From the NCBI RefSeq assembly GCF_004745595.1, contig NZ_SRLH01000004.1:248001-312000 (forward strand): DNA of 64,000 nt, given 5' to 3'. This DNA is from Flavobacterium humi (GTDB lineage Bacteria; Bacteroidota; Bacteroidia; Flavobacteriales; Flavobacteriaceae). Below are positions 41,875 through 50,337 of the stretch, piece after piece; positions within the stretch are counted from its first letter, which is position 1, and the number at the start of each line of letters is the position of its first letter. A model generated the notes under the pieces. The model searched no databases. It saw only the letters and a program-made list of their open reading frames with translations, and was not told where the DNA came from. The translations under genes were made by a program, and so were the position numbers.

Positions 41875-43059
41875 TTATAATGCTTTAAAGAATTGCGGCC
41901 CTAAGCGGAACGGGCTGATGTCAAAATCGGTATGCCCGTCCAAAGCCAGGTCAGACATGATTTTTCCTAAAAACGGTGTGAATTTTGCAGCCCATCCGGT
42001 AGCGTACACGACAATGTTTTCATGGTTTGGCACATATTTCGGTGCAAAATCAATCAATAGTTCCTTGTTCGGGATTTTACTCAAGGCAATCAGGCAGGTA
42101 GAAGTGTAGGTAGGTTCTGTATCTAATCCTTCCATATGGTCTTTAACCCAATCTGCGGTATAGGCCAGTTCCTGCTCGTTTGGGATCAATGACCTGTCGC
42201 CCGGTTCTTTCAAAGGTGTAATCACAAAATCAGGAGCTACCCGTATGTATTCCGGATGGTCCCAATCTACCGAAGGGAATCCGTAAAACTGATTGCCATT
42301 TTCTCCAATCGCATTCTGGAAAACAAACCAAGTTGGGTATTGGGCTTTTGGATCCGTTTTTTTGAAATAAGCTGAAGACATGTTCCAATACGTAGCTTCA
42401 ATCTTAAAATTCAGCAAATTGATGACACTGTTAATATAAGGCCCTGGTATAATGGCTAATTTTGCGCAGGTATAGGTACCCTTGGGAGTGGTAATTTCGA
42501 AAGTCTTCCCGATTTGGTCAATTTTGATGACTGGGGAATCTTCCTCCAGGCGGATGGAAGTGTCTTTTTTGCATTGTTCCAACAGCGTTTCAATAGTAGC
42601 CTTAAAGTTAATGCTGGCGCCATCCGGCTGAAACAATCCGGTATACGTTTCTGGTAAATTCTTAAAATGGTACTGTTCTTCTATTTGTTTGGATGTCAAT
42701 GATGTATAAGGTACGTTCAAGGCTTTTAATGCTTCTTCGGCTTCTTTGATATTTCCTTCCGTTGATTGCACATCCGGGTCGCCAAACCAAAGTGTACCTA
42801 CTTTATCCAGCAGTTTGGTGTCGGTTTGTTTTTCCAATTCATCCCAGTACGGCTGTGCATCAAGGGCCATTTGTACCATATACTCATCCGGATAAGGAAT
42901 CCTGAACTGGCGCGATACCCCGGCCGAGCTGCCCAGTTGATTCACAAACGTAAATTGTTCCAGTACCAGGGTTTTGGCTTTCCGCTTGCCTAAATGGTAT
43001 GCGGTCGCTAAACCTATCGCACCGCCGCCAATGACTATGACATCGTAGTTGTTGTCCAT
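41875..43059 (-). CDS. Monomeric sarcosine oxidase / N-methyl-amino acid oxidase family protein
   Basis: 394 aa FAD enzyme, near the family length. N-terminal dinucleotide motif DVIVIGGGAIGLATAYHLGKR, SSAGVSRQFRIPYPDEYMVQMA typical of SolA/MSOX, and C-terminal STCLIALSKIPNKELLIDFAP with Cys322 at the place of the Cys that binds FAD covalently in monomeric sarcosine oxidase. It would oxidise a secondary amine with O2 to imine and H2O2. The substrate is unknown. Second gene of the minus-strand unit 40094-43677. Confidence 0.87.
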   Translation of the reverse strand: MDNNYDVIVIGGGAIGLATAYHLGKRKAKTLVLEQFTFVNQLGSSAGVSRQFRIPYPDEYMVQMALDAQPYWDELEKQTDTKLLDKVGTLWFGDPDVQSTEGNIKEAEEALKALNVPYTSLTSKQIEEQYHFKNLPETYTGLFQPDGASINFKATIETLLEQCKKDTSIRLEEDSPVIKIDQIGKTFEITTPKGTYTCAKLAIIPGPYINSVINLLNFKIEATYWNMSSAYFKKTDPKAQYPTWFVFQNAIGENGNQFYGFPSVDWDHPEYIRVAPDFVITPLKEPGDRSLIPNEQELAYTADWVKDHMEGLDTEPTYTSTCLIALSKIPNKELLIDFAPKYVPNHENIVVYATGWAAKFTPFLGKIMSDLALDGHTDFDISPFRLGPQFFKAL

Positions 43060-43149
43060 ATGTTGTTGTTTTAGTTTTAAGTTGTTTTTGTTTGTTTTCT
43101 AGAGAATCTTGCTTCTTTCTTCTTGTTTCTTTCTTCTAAAACAGCCATA

Positions 43150-43176
43150 CTCTGCAAAGCCCCCCACTTTGCAGAG
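43150..43176. terminator. Perfect 10-bp hairpin between the small unknown gene and the oxidase gene
   Basis: CTCTGCAAAG and CTTTGCAGAG are exact complements with the 7-nt loop CCCCCCA. It sits 91 bp past the stop of the small gene and 91 bp before the oxidase start. The T run after it is short, so it may be a weak terminator, an attenuator or a processing site. Confidence 0.5.
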
Positions 43177-43266
43177 CTTCCCGATTTTGGGGCAACCATT
43201 AGATTGCGCAGGAAATGGCTTTTTTAGGGCTGTGTATTAATAAGTGTAAGTATTAATAGGGTTTTC

Positions 43267-43677
43267 TTATCCTCGGTATACCATATAAAAAGTTGCTGTA
43301 ACCCCGGCTTTTGAAATGCCATGGTCCACCACCCGGATTACCGAACCTACAACCGTCAGGATTTGGTCTATCCCATTGGGCCAGTCAGGAACCACAATTC
43401 CTTGGTAATCATAAATCCAGCCTTTTGTAGGAGTAGTATCCACACCAATGGCCCTCATTTTGAAATTCGTATTGGTCCCATCATTATAAACGGTTCCTTC
43501 CAAAGTCATAAGGTAATTGTCCCCCATGTCAAAATCACCTGTAAAGTCACCGTTTTCCTGCTGGGTAATGGTCATCAAACCTTCCCCGAATTTCAGTTTG
43601 TAAAAATCTTCCCCAAGATATGGGCTGTTGAGCAGGCTTCTGTACACATAGCTGCCGCTGATGTTTTGAACGTCCAT
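43267..43677 (-). CDS. Conserved protein of unknown function next to amine oxidases
   Basis: I do not recognise the family. 136 aa, no signal peptide or membrane span. Strand-rich sequence with many Gly and Asp turns: FGEGLMTITQQENGDFTGDFDMG, TLEGTVYNDGTNTNFKM, TPTKGWIYDYQGIVVPDW, ATFYMVYRG. This looks like an 8-stranded beta barrel of the lipocalin/calycin kind. It precedes the two oxidase genes on the same strand, with a hairpin between. A binding or carrier role for the oxidase substrate is possible but untested. Confidence 0.6.
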   Translation of the reverse strand: MDVQNISGSYVYRSLLNSPYLGEDFYKLKFGEGLMTITQQENGDFTGDFDMGDNYLMTLEGTVYNDGTNTNFKMRAIGVDTTPTKGWIYDYQGIVVPDWPNGIDQILTVVGSVIRVVDHGISKAGVTATFYMVYRG

Positions 43678-43913
43678 GTTGTTTTGGTTTTAGTTAGTAG
43701 TTGTTTTTTAGTTGTATATAATTATTTTGTAAGATTTATCTTGCTAATATAAAGTATTTAAAAATAAAAATAAAATTATATCATCAATATTTTTACCGTA
43801 TAAATACGTGTTTTTTTAAGAAGTAAGGAATTAGAAGCAAGAAGAAAGAAAAGAGAGAATAGAACAAAGAACAAAGAAGAAAGAACAAAGAGGCAATCTT
43901 ATTCCCCAATCTT

Positions 43914-44051
43914 GTCATTCCGACGCAGGAGGAACCTCCACAATCATAATTCTCGTATCTTAAAAAGTAATCGCCTTAGTTTCATTGGTATTATAAAAGG
44001 AATAACAGCATGAAATAAAAAAATAAAGAGATTCCTCCTGCGTCGGAATGA
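43914..44051. repeat. Paired inverted interspersed element (third pair)
   Basis: Arms 43914-43938 and 44027-44051 are reverse complements in 23 of 25 positions. They carry TTCCTCCTGCGTCGGAAT, one base different from the TTCCTCCTTCGTCGGAAT core at 10447-10545. The spacer is 88 bp. Confidence 0.7.
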
Positions 44052-44403
44052 TAAGATTACGATGAGCGAATTTGTTAATTAGCTAATTAGGGAATTCGCT
44101 TATTAAAACCAACCTTTCCAAGCTCTCCACGTCGCCCTTTTGTTTTTTATGCAAAAAATCAAGGAAGTATTTGCGCGCCGGCAGATGGGAGGGAACCAAA
44201 AAGCAAGGAGGAACGACGAGCGGCCTGGTTCCCGATAGGAAAATCCTTCCGTAGATTTTAAGTAAAAAACAATCAGGCTTGATTTTTGGTACTTTAGCTC
44301 ACCAAGCATTTATTTACATTTGTGTTCGCTGAACATCATTCTTCGGTTTGTATCAAGGCAAAGTACAAGGCAAAAGAAAAAATCACCCCAAATTCCATTT
44401 CTC

Positions 44404-44458
44404 TAGAGTGCACTTAGAGTGCACTTAGAGTGCAGTCAGAGTGCAGTTAGAGTGCAGC
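44404..44458. repeat. 11-bp tandem repeat, five units
   Basis: TAGAGTGCACT twice, TAGAGTGCAGT, CAGAGTGCAGT, TAGAGTGCAGC. The period of 11 bp excludes a coding tandem. Several units contain the palindrome GTGCAC. Confidence 0.85.
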
Positions 44459-44622
44459 ATCACTGCACCCCAACTCCAAAACACCCCATTATTACATTGC
44501 GGCAAATCCTCTCCATCCGCCCAATTTGCCGGGCTTGCCACTAAAAACGGTAAAATATTCCCATTATCATTTTAAGAATACACCCCAATTCTAAAATAAT
44601 CTTACTTTTACACAAAAAAACA

Positions 44623-45039
44623 ATGCCAAGGATCCTAGCCATAGATTACGGACAAAAACGCACCGGGATTGCCGTTACCGACGAACTGCAGATTATTGCT
44701 TCCGGTTTGACGACCATCCCTTCGGAAACGGTGCTGGCTTTCCTCAAGGATTACTTTCAAAAGGAAGAAGTAATCAAGGTACTGATAGGCGAACCGAAAC
44801 AAATGAACGGCGAACCTTCCCAAAGTGCCCCGATGATTGAAGCTTTCGTCCTTACATTCAAAACAAATTTCCCTGATATGCAAGTGGTTAGGGTAGATGA
44901 GCGCTTTACTTCCAAAATGGCGTTCCAAACCATGATCGACAGCGGATTAAAAAAGAAACAACGTCAAAATAAAGCACTGATTGATGAAATTTCTGCAACA
45001 ATTATGCTCAGGGATTATCTATCCCGAAAAATGTTTTAA
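44623..45039 (+). CDS. ruvX: Putative Holliday junction resolvase RuvX/YqgF
   Basis: 138 aa RNase H-fold protein. ILAIDYGQKRTGIAVTDE carries the first catalytic Asp, VLIGEPKQMNGEPSQSAP the GxP region, VVRVDERFTSKMA the second acidic motif, and IDEISATIMLRDYL the third. The family acts in 16S rRNA 5' processing and possibly junction resolution. A near-consensus TACTTTTA box lies about 18 nt before the ATG. It is 105 bp upstream of mqo, which has its own -7 box. Confidence 0.93.
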   Translation: MPRILAIDYGQKRTGIAVTDELQIIASGLTTIPSETVLAFLKDYFQKEEVIKVLIGEPKQMNGEPSQSAPMIEAFVLTFKTNFPDMQVVRVDERFTSKMAFQTMIDSGLKKKQRQNKALIDEISATIMLRDYLSRKMF

Positions 45040-45119
45040 GTTTTGTTTCTAATTCTGTAAAAATGATTTGGCCCCCCCAAACCATTGAAAATTAAGATAA
45101 ATTTTGCATTTTTTGATAG

Positions 45120-45127
45120 TATCTTTG
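45120..45127 (+). promoter_or_regulatory. Candidate -7 box TATCTTTG of mqo
   Basis: TATCTTTG matches TAnnTTTG and ends 17 nt before the ATG. A TTTG is present upstream but at a short 13-nt spacing. Confidence 0.5.
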
Positions 45128-45144
45128 TAGGACAACTATAAGAA

Positions 45145-46653
45145 ATGACAACAGCAACACAAAAAATCGAATCTGATGTAGTTTTAATAGGCGCCGGGAT
45201 TATGAGTGCCACGTTAGGACTATTGCTTAAAGAATTGCAGCCTGACCTGAAAATCGAGATCTTCGAACGCCTGGACATTGCCGCTGCCGAAAGTTCCGAT
45301 GCCTGGAACAATGCAGGGACCGGCCACGCCGCTTTCTGCGAACTCAATTATACACCCGAATTGGAAGACGGTTCCATTGATACCAAAAAAGCGGTCAAAA
45401 TATCCGAATCTTTCGAAGTTTCCCGCCAGTTCTGGGCATACCTGGTAGAAAAAGGACTGCTTCAAAACCCTGAAAGCTTTATTAAAAGCGTACCCCATAT
45501 GAGTTTTGTCTGGGGAGATGAAAATGTAGCGTACCTTAAAAAAAGATTTGAGGCGTTGCAGCAATACCACCTCTTCAAAGCTATGGAATATTCGGAAGAT
45601 ACCGAACAGATCAAAAAATGGGCACCATTGGTTATGGAAAACCGCAAAAGCAAAGATAAAATCGCGGCGACTTCCATGAAATACGGCACTGATGTCAATT
45701 TTGGAGCCCTGACCCGAAGCATGTTCAAATACCTGGAATCTTTAGACGGAGTGACGATGCACTTCAGCCACGAAGTCAAAAACCTCCGCCGTTACGAAGA
45801 CGGCAGCTGGAGGGTTAAGGTAAAAGACCTGGCTTCAGGCGATAAAAAACGAGTAAGGACTCCTTTTGTCTTTATCGGAGCGGGCGGTGGTTCTTTGTTG
45901 CTGCTCGAAAAAGCAAACATCCCGGAAGGAGAAGGTTTCGGAGGATTCCCGGTAAGCGGGCAATGGCTCAAGTGTACCAATCCGGAAGTGATTAAAAAGC
46001 ATGGTGCCAAAGTATACGGAAAAGCTTCCGTTGGAGCACCGCCAATGTCTGTGCCGCACATTGATACCAGGATGATCGATGGCGAAAAAGCATTGCTTTT
46101 CGGGCCATACGCAGGTTTTTCCACTAAATTCCTCAAAAACGGTTCTTACTTCGATCTGATCAAATCCATAGAATTGGATAACATCAAACCGATGATTTCG
46201 GCCGGAGTAAACAACATCCCACTAACAAAATATCTTATAGAGCAAGTTTTCCAGTCATCAAACGACAGGATGAAAGCCTTGAAAGAATATGTCCCTTCCG
46301 CTAAAAAAGAAGACTGGGTACTCGAAAACGCCGGGCAACGTGTCCAGGTGATCAAAAAAGACAAAGACGGCCATGGTATCCTGGAATTCGGTACCGAAGT
46401 GGTAACTGCCAAAGACGGTTCGCTTGCCGTGCTGCTTGGTGCTTCTCCCGGAGCTTCTACAGCAGTATCCATTATGATTGATTTGGTTAACCGTTGTTTT
46501 GCCAAACAGATGAAATCGGAAGCATGGGAAATGAAGATGAAGGAAATCATCCCTTCTTACGGACAATCCCTGAATGAAAACACCGCTTTTTGCGACGAAA
46601 TCAGGTCCAGGACATCCAAAATACTAAAATTGGATACGCAGGTTCCCGCGTAA
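45145..46653 (+). CDS. mqo: Malate:quinone oxidoreductase
   Basis: 502 aa FAD-dependent membrane-associated TCA enzyme that passes electrons from malate to quinone. DVVLIGAGIMSATLGLLLKEL is the FAD motif, followed by SSDAWNNAGTGHAAFCELNYTP, GTDVNFGALTRSMF, and FIGAGGGSLLLLEKANIPEG; the C-terminus has LGASPGASTAVSIMIDL. Length matches the family. It ends in a bidirectional hairpin shared with the convergent FUSC gene. Confidence 0.96.
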   Translation: MTTATQKIESDVVLIGAGIMSATLGLLLKELQPDLKIEIFERLDIAAAESSDAWNNAGTGHAAFCELNYTPELEDGSIDTKKAVKISESFEVSRQFWAYLVEKGLLQNPESFIKSVPHMSFVWGDENVAYLKKRFEALQQYHLFKAMEYSEDTEQIKKWAPLVMENRKSKDKIAATSMKYGTDVNFGALTRSMFKYLESLDGVTMHFSHEVKNLRRYEDGSWRVKVKDLASGDKKRVRTPFVFIGAGGGSLLLLEKANIPEGEGFGGFPVSGQWLKCTNPEVIKKHGAKVYGKASVGAPPMSVPHIDTRMIDGEKALLFGPYAGFSTKFLKNGSYFDLIKSIELDNIKPMISAGVNNIPLTKYLIEQVFQSSNDRMKALKEYVPSAKKEDWVLENAGQRVQVIKKDKDGHGILEFGTEVVTAKDGSLAVLLGASPGASTAVSIMIDLVNRCFAKQMKSEAWEMKMKEIIPSYGQSLNENTAFCDEIRSRTSKILKLDTQVPA

Positions 46654-46672
46654 GCCATTTTCAACAGCATAC

Positions 46673-46698
46673 AAAACGCATCCATCCAGGTGCGTTTT
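46673..46698. terminator. Terminator between mqo and the FUSC gene
   Basis: AAAACGCA pairs with TGCGTTTT over a 10-nt loop, followed by T on the plus strand. It serves mqo; the FUSC stop at 46700 lies right next to it. Confidence 0.75.
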
Positions 46699-46699
46699 T

Positions 46700-48907
46700 T
46701 TATGCCTTTTCATGCAGTAAGGTAGTGGCTTTCAGTACGCTTTCGGATAAATTAATCAGCCAGATGAGCTGGTCTATAACAAGTTGCGCTTCTTCCATTT
46801 TCAGTTGGAAACCGCTGTCATCAATACTATGGCTTTTCAATTCCCGGGCACGGATATTCTTCAGTTCCGAGAAACTCAAATCGAGCCTTTCTTTTTCATC
46901 ATCAGATAACGAATGGGCATTCCGTTTGCCATGTAACGTAGCTATGGCCAGGTCCAGGTTGCGGATGACGGTATTGGCCACAATATTGAAAGCAGCCGAA
47001 GCTTCGGTCGTTTTATGCGATTGTACATAGGTACCTAATGAAGCAGCCGAGGTAAGCAGCGTATGGTTGTGCACCACCAGTTTGTAAACCTTGGTCATTT
47101 GTTTTTGCTTGGATTTTGGTTCCTGTTTCATTCTCTGGAAAGAAGCCATCAGGTTCCCTAGTTCAATAAAAGCCTGTTTCCTCCTTAATTTATAAGCAGT
47201 GGTTACGTCTCCCTTTTGGTTGTAAAAGACAGTAATTTCCTTAAGGTAATCCCGGTTGGCTTCTATAGATTTGATCAGGTAATTGTTGAGGTTCAGGATT
47301 TCCCAGGAAGGCCATAGGAAGTAATTCCCCAAAAACGCCAGCCCGCCGCCAAATAGTGTATCCAGGATGCGGTACTGTATCACCTGGGTCACATTCGGCG
47401 TAAGCATGCCATAAATAAAGATGACATAAATGGTTACAAATGTAGCCCCGATTTTATAGTCTTTTACAGAATAGGCATAGCCTAAGAGCATCGCAATGAC
47501 AGACAAAGCCCCCAAAATGTAATTGTTACGGACGAAATAAAGCACAGCAAAGGCAATGAATCCTCCTAGTATAGTCCCGAAAATCCTTTGGAAAGAACGC
47601 TGTTTTGTCAATCCGTAGCCCGGGCGCATAATCACGACAATGGTGAGCAAGATCCAGTATACGTTTTGGAAAGGAAGCAATTTCCCAATGATGAAACCGG
47701 CCAGGATGGTCAGGGACAACCGCAACGAATGCCTGAAAACCGTAGATGAAAAACTCATATTTTCTACCAATGTCCTCAAACGATAATTCTGCGGAGTCAG
47801 GAATTTCTCGATTTCCTTGTGTTTTTTATTGAATTCCTCAGTGTTCATAGAACCTGTAAGGGCTTGTTCTATGATTTTTATCTTCTCAATCTGTTTTTCG
47901 GCATAATGCTTCATGTTTTTGAGGATCAGTACGTTTTGAGAAGCATTTGCTTCCGCTTGATACTCATTAATAATCGTTTCAAGGTTGGCCAGATCGGAAA
48001 ATAAAGAATTGTTATGCAAATAGGGCTCATGGGATTCCAGGCTTGCAGAAAGTTTTTCAAGCGTTGCAGCAATATTGTAAGCCAGGTGCTGATACGTTTG
48101 CAGTATTTTGGGATGGCCGTCAAATTTTTGGTGCAGCTCGTTATGGTTGAAGGCAAACGAAAGCGCTATTTCCAATATTTCCATCAGGTTGGTAAAAACA
48201 AGGAGCATTTTCCTGTTTTCATCCGAATTGCTGGAATGTAACGTATTCCGGATTAGTGATTCCCGCAAGTTTTCATGGATATCGTTTATTTTTACCTGGA
48301 TTTCGAGCTGGTTTTCGGTTATTTTGGTCCTGTCGGCATCGGCATTCCATAAATCACCACGGAGTTTCAGGTATTGGGACGTTAGTTTCAAACACTCGGA
48401 AATCTGAAGCTCGACATAACGGTGCGGCCGCAGGAAATAGAAAATCATCGAAACTAAAAAATAGAACAAACCGCCCAAAAACAAATACCCGCAATGGACC
48501 ATCAGTTCTTTCCCCGAATAAGAATGGCTGAAAGCCAGGGTAATGGCGATAAGGCATACGAAAGAAATCATATTGGCACGGTATCCGTACACGGAAATCA
48601 TCGAAAAAAAGAATACCAAAACAAGCAGTATGGGGTACAACAGTACCGGATATGTTTGCATGGAACCCAAAAGCCAGGTAGTGGTGGCAATTAAAAAAAC
48701 AGCCAGGAGTATGCCTTTTATTTTATGGCTCAAACTTCCGGGAACGTCGCTCGGGAACGTCAACAAGGCCCCTATGGCCAAGGCAAATCCTTCGGTAAAA
48801 TGATCAAACTGCGCTAAGACAATGACGGGGAGCACACAAGAAATGGTAGCTTTAGCGGCATTGGCAAAATTGGTGGTATCGGTGGTTTTTTTAAATAGCT
48901 GGATCAT
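46700..48907 (-). CDS. FUSC family inner membrane protein (YccS/YhfK-like)
   Basis: 735 aa from the ATG at 48907 (MIQLFKKTTDTTNFANAAK). A frame extension to 49006 adds a hydrophobic stretch from non-coding DNA and is not used. Two blocks of about five to six membrane helices (residues about 20-165 and 395-520) flank cytosolic helical regions. The second block has LPFQNVYWILLTIVVIMRPGYGLTKQRSFQRIFGTILGG, the core FUSC motif. Relatives are linked to aromatic acid efflux (AaeB) in E. coli; the substrate here is unknown. Confidence 0.88.
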   Translation of the reverse strand: MIQLFKKTTDTTNFANAAKATISCVLPVIVLAQFDHFTEGFALAIGALLTFPSDVPGSLSHKIKGILLAVFLIATTTWLLGSMQTYPVLLYPILLVLVFFFSMISVYGYRANMISFVCLIAITLAFSHSYSGKELMVHCGYLFLGGLFYFLVSMIFYFLRPHRYVELQISECLKLTSQYLKLRGDLWNADADRTKITENQLEIQVKINDIHENLRESLIRNTLHSSNSDENRKMLLVFTNLMEILEIALSFAFNHNELHQKFDGHPKILQTYQHLAYNIAATLEKLSASLESHEPYLHNNSLFSDLANLETIINEYQAEANASQNVLILKNMKHYAEKQIEKIKIIEQALTGSMNTEEFNKKHKEIEKFLTPQNYRLRTLVENMSFSSTVFRHSLRLSLTILAGFIIGKLLPFQNVYWILLTIVVIMRPGYGLTKQRSFQRIFGTILGGFIAFAVLYFVRNNYILGALSVIAMLLGYAYSVKDYKIGATFVTIYVIFIYGMLTPNVTQVIQYRILDTLFGGGLAFLGNYFLWPSWEILNLNNYLIKSIEANRDYLKEITVFYNQKGDVTTAYKLRRKQAFIELGNLMASFQRMKQEPKSKQKQMTKVYKLVVHNHTLLTSAASLGTYVQSHKTTEASAAFNIVANTVIRNLDLAIATLHGKRNAHSLSDDEKERLDLSFSELKNIRARELKSHSIDDSGFQLKMEEAQLVIDQLIWLINLSESVLKATTLLHEKA

Positions 48908-49033
48908 GGAATAGCAGGATGCAAAGGTTCTTGATGTAAGAAAAACAAGTATAAATTTAAGGATGATTTTACATATTATGTCTAAAAAAATGCCAAAACC
49001 GCTCAAAGGTTATCTACATCTCTGTTTTTTGAT

Positions 49034-49041
49034 TATTTTTG
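49034..49041 (+). promoter_or_regulatory. Candidate -7 box TATTTTTG of def
   Basis: TATTTTTG fits TAnnTTTG and ends 24 nt before the def ATG at 49066. No clear -33 box. Confidence 0.4.
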
Positions 49042-49065
49042 CTGCCTATATTTAATTTCAGAAGA

Positions 49066-49650
49066 ATGATTTTACCAATTGTAGGTTATGGGGATCCGGT
49101 CTTACGCAAAGTAGGAGTTGAGGTAACCAAAGAATACCCTAATTTGAATGAAACGATTGCCAGTATGTATGACACGATGTACAATGCTTGCGGGGTAGGT
49201 CTTGCTGCGCCTCAGGTAGGATTGGCTATTCGCTTGTTTATCGTAGATACCGAACCTTTTAGCGACAGCGATGATATTTCCAAAGAAGAGGCCGAACAGC
49301 TAAAAGGCTTCAAAAGGACTTTCATCAATGCTAAAATGCTTAAGGAAGAAGGCGAGGAGTGGGGCTTTAACGAAGGCTGTTTAAGCATTCCTGACGTACG
49401 TGAGGATGTGTACCGAAATGAAAAGATCACCATCGAATATTACGACGAAAACTTCACTAAAAAAACAGAAGAGTTTGACGGTTTGATCGCAAGGGTCATC
49501 CAGCATGAATACGATCATATCGAAGGGATCCTGTTTACAGATAAAATTTCCTCCCTTAAAAAGCAATTAATCAAAAAGAAACTGCAAAACATCATGGAAG
49601 GTAAAGCCCGACCTGATTACAGGATGAAATTTATCGCAAAAAAAAGATAG
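49066..49650 (+). CDS. def: Peptide deformylase
   Basis: 194 aa from the ATG at 49066 (MILPIVGYGDPVLRK). Removes the N-formyl group from nascent proteins. Metal/active-site motifs are GVGLAAPQVG (43-52), EGCLSIP (103-109, Cys105) and QHEYDH (146-151, ligands His147 and His151, catalytic Glu148). TTG at 49039 in frame is an unlikely start. A helical insert with an acidic patch (DSDDISKEEAEQLKG) is common in Bacteroidota. Followed by the DUF5606 gene with its own promoter box. Confidence 0.96.
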   Translation: MILPIVGYGDPVLRKVGVEVTKEYPNLNETIASMYDTMYNACGVGLAAPQVGLAIRLFIVDTEPFSDSDDISKEEAEQLKGFKRTFINAKMLKEEGEEWGFNEGCLSIPDVREDVYRNEKITIEYYDENFTKKTEEFDGLIARVIQHEYDHIEGILFTDKISSLKKQLIKKKLQNIMEGKARPDYRMKFIAKKR

Positions 49651-49680
49651 ATAATTTTTACGTTTCAAAACAAACAATAT

Positions 49681-49688
49681 TATATTTG
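49681..49688 (+). promoter_or_regulatory. Candidate -7 box TATATTTG of the DUF5606 gene
   Basis: TATATTTG is 21 nt before the ATG at 49710. A TTT-rich run at 49655-49660 may be the -33 box. Confidence 0.45.
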
Positions 49689-49709
49689 CTCTTCTTAAAC
49701 GAATAAAAA

Positions 49710-50255
49710 ATGAATTTAGATAAAATATTAGCCATTTCAGGTAAACCGGGATTATATGCCTTAAAATTGCAAACCAGAACAGGATTTGTAGCAGAATCAT
49801 TGGTAGACGGTAAAAAAATAACTGTAGGTTTGCGCAGCAACGTAAGCTTGCTTTCGGAAATATCAATGTATACGTACAGCGAAGAAAAACCTTTGGCGGA
49901 AGTGATGCGGAACATTGCCAAAAAAGAAAACAACGGCCCGACACCGGCTTTCAAGGATGATAAGGCATTGCTGTCGGCTTATTTTGTTGAAATCCTACCG
50001 GATTACGATCAGGAAAGAGTATATGCTTCCGATATCAAAAAAGTAATCAACTGGTATAATATCCTGCAATCAAAAGGATTGGTTTCTTCCGAAGCCCCTG
50101 CGGCAGCTGAAACAAAAGCCAAAGCAGAGAAAGCGGCTCCGGCACCGGACGCAAAACCTGCAAAAGGACCTAAAGCGGCAACGCCTAAAGCAGCAGGAGC
50201 GGCATCTGCCAAAAAAGCACCGGCACCTAAAGCAACAAAATCAACAAAAAAATAA
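49710..50255 (+). CDS. DUF5606 domain protein with Ala/Lys/Pro-rich tail
   Basis: 181 aa. Residues about 1-125 are the DUF5606 domain (LDKILAISGKPGLYALKLQTRTGFVAESLVDGKKITVGLRSNVSLLSEISMYTY), seen widely in Bacteroidota next to def or mazG; its function is unknown. Residues about 130-181 are a repeated Ala-Lys-Pro tail like histone H1/nucleoid-binding C-termini, with almost no acidic residues toward the end. The gene order def, DUF5606, mazG is as expected for flavobacteria. Nucleic-acid binding through the tail is inference. Confidence 0.85.
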   Translation: MNLDKILAISGKPGLYALKLQTRTGFVAESLVDGKKITVGLRSNVSLLSEISMYTYSEEKPLAEVMRNIAKKENNGPTPAFKDDKALLSAYFVEILPDYDQERVYASDIKKVINWYNILQSKGLVSSEAPAAAETKAKAEKAAPAPDAKPAKGPKAATPKAAGAASAKKAPAPKATKSTKK

Positions 50256-50277
50256 TTGATTTTAACATAAATATAAG

Positions 50278-50304
50278 TCCTGCATTTGTTGTTCAAGTGC
50301 AGGA
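50278..50304 (+). terminator. Terminator after the DUF5606 gene
   Basis: TCCTGCA pairs with TGCAGGA over a 13-nt loop, followed by TTTATTATTTTT. Confidence 0.7.
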
Positions 50305-50337
50305 TTTATTATTTTTACATCCATTCAATACCAAAAA

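Larger units (their letters stand above)
43678..44622. other. Gene-free block with repeats (second)
   Basis: No gene is supported in 945 bp. It holds A/G-rich purine tracts (43820-43890), an inverted element pair (43914-44051), a diverged reverse copy of the 164-bp repeat (about 44140-44300), and an 11-bp tandem repeat (44404-44458). A 68-aa frame across the diverged repeat is not credible. Confidence 0.75.

Noticed and set aside
44103..44309. 68-aa minus-strand frame in the second repeat block
   Set aside because: It spans the diverged copy of the 164-bp repeat and has no family features.
49039..49065. Upstream TTG start for def
   Set aside because: Adds nine residues that do not match the family; ATG 49066 gives the standard MILPIVGYGDP start.
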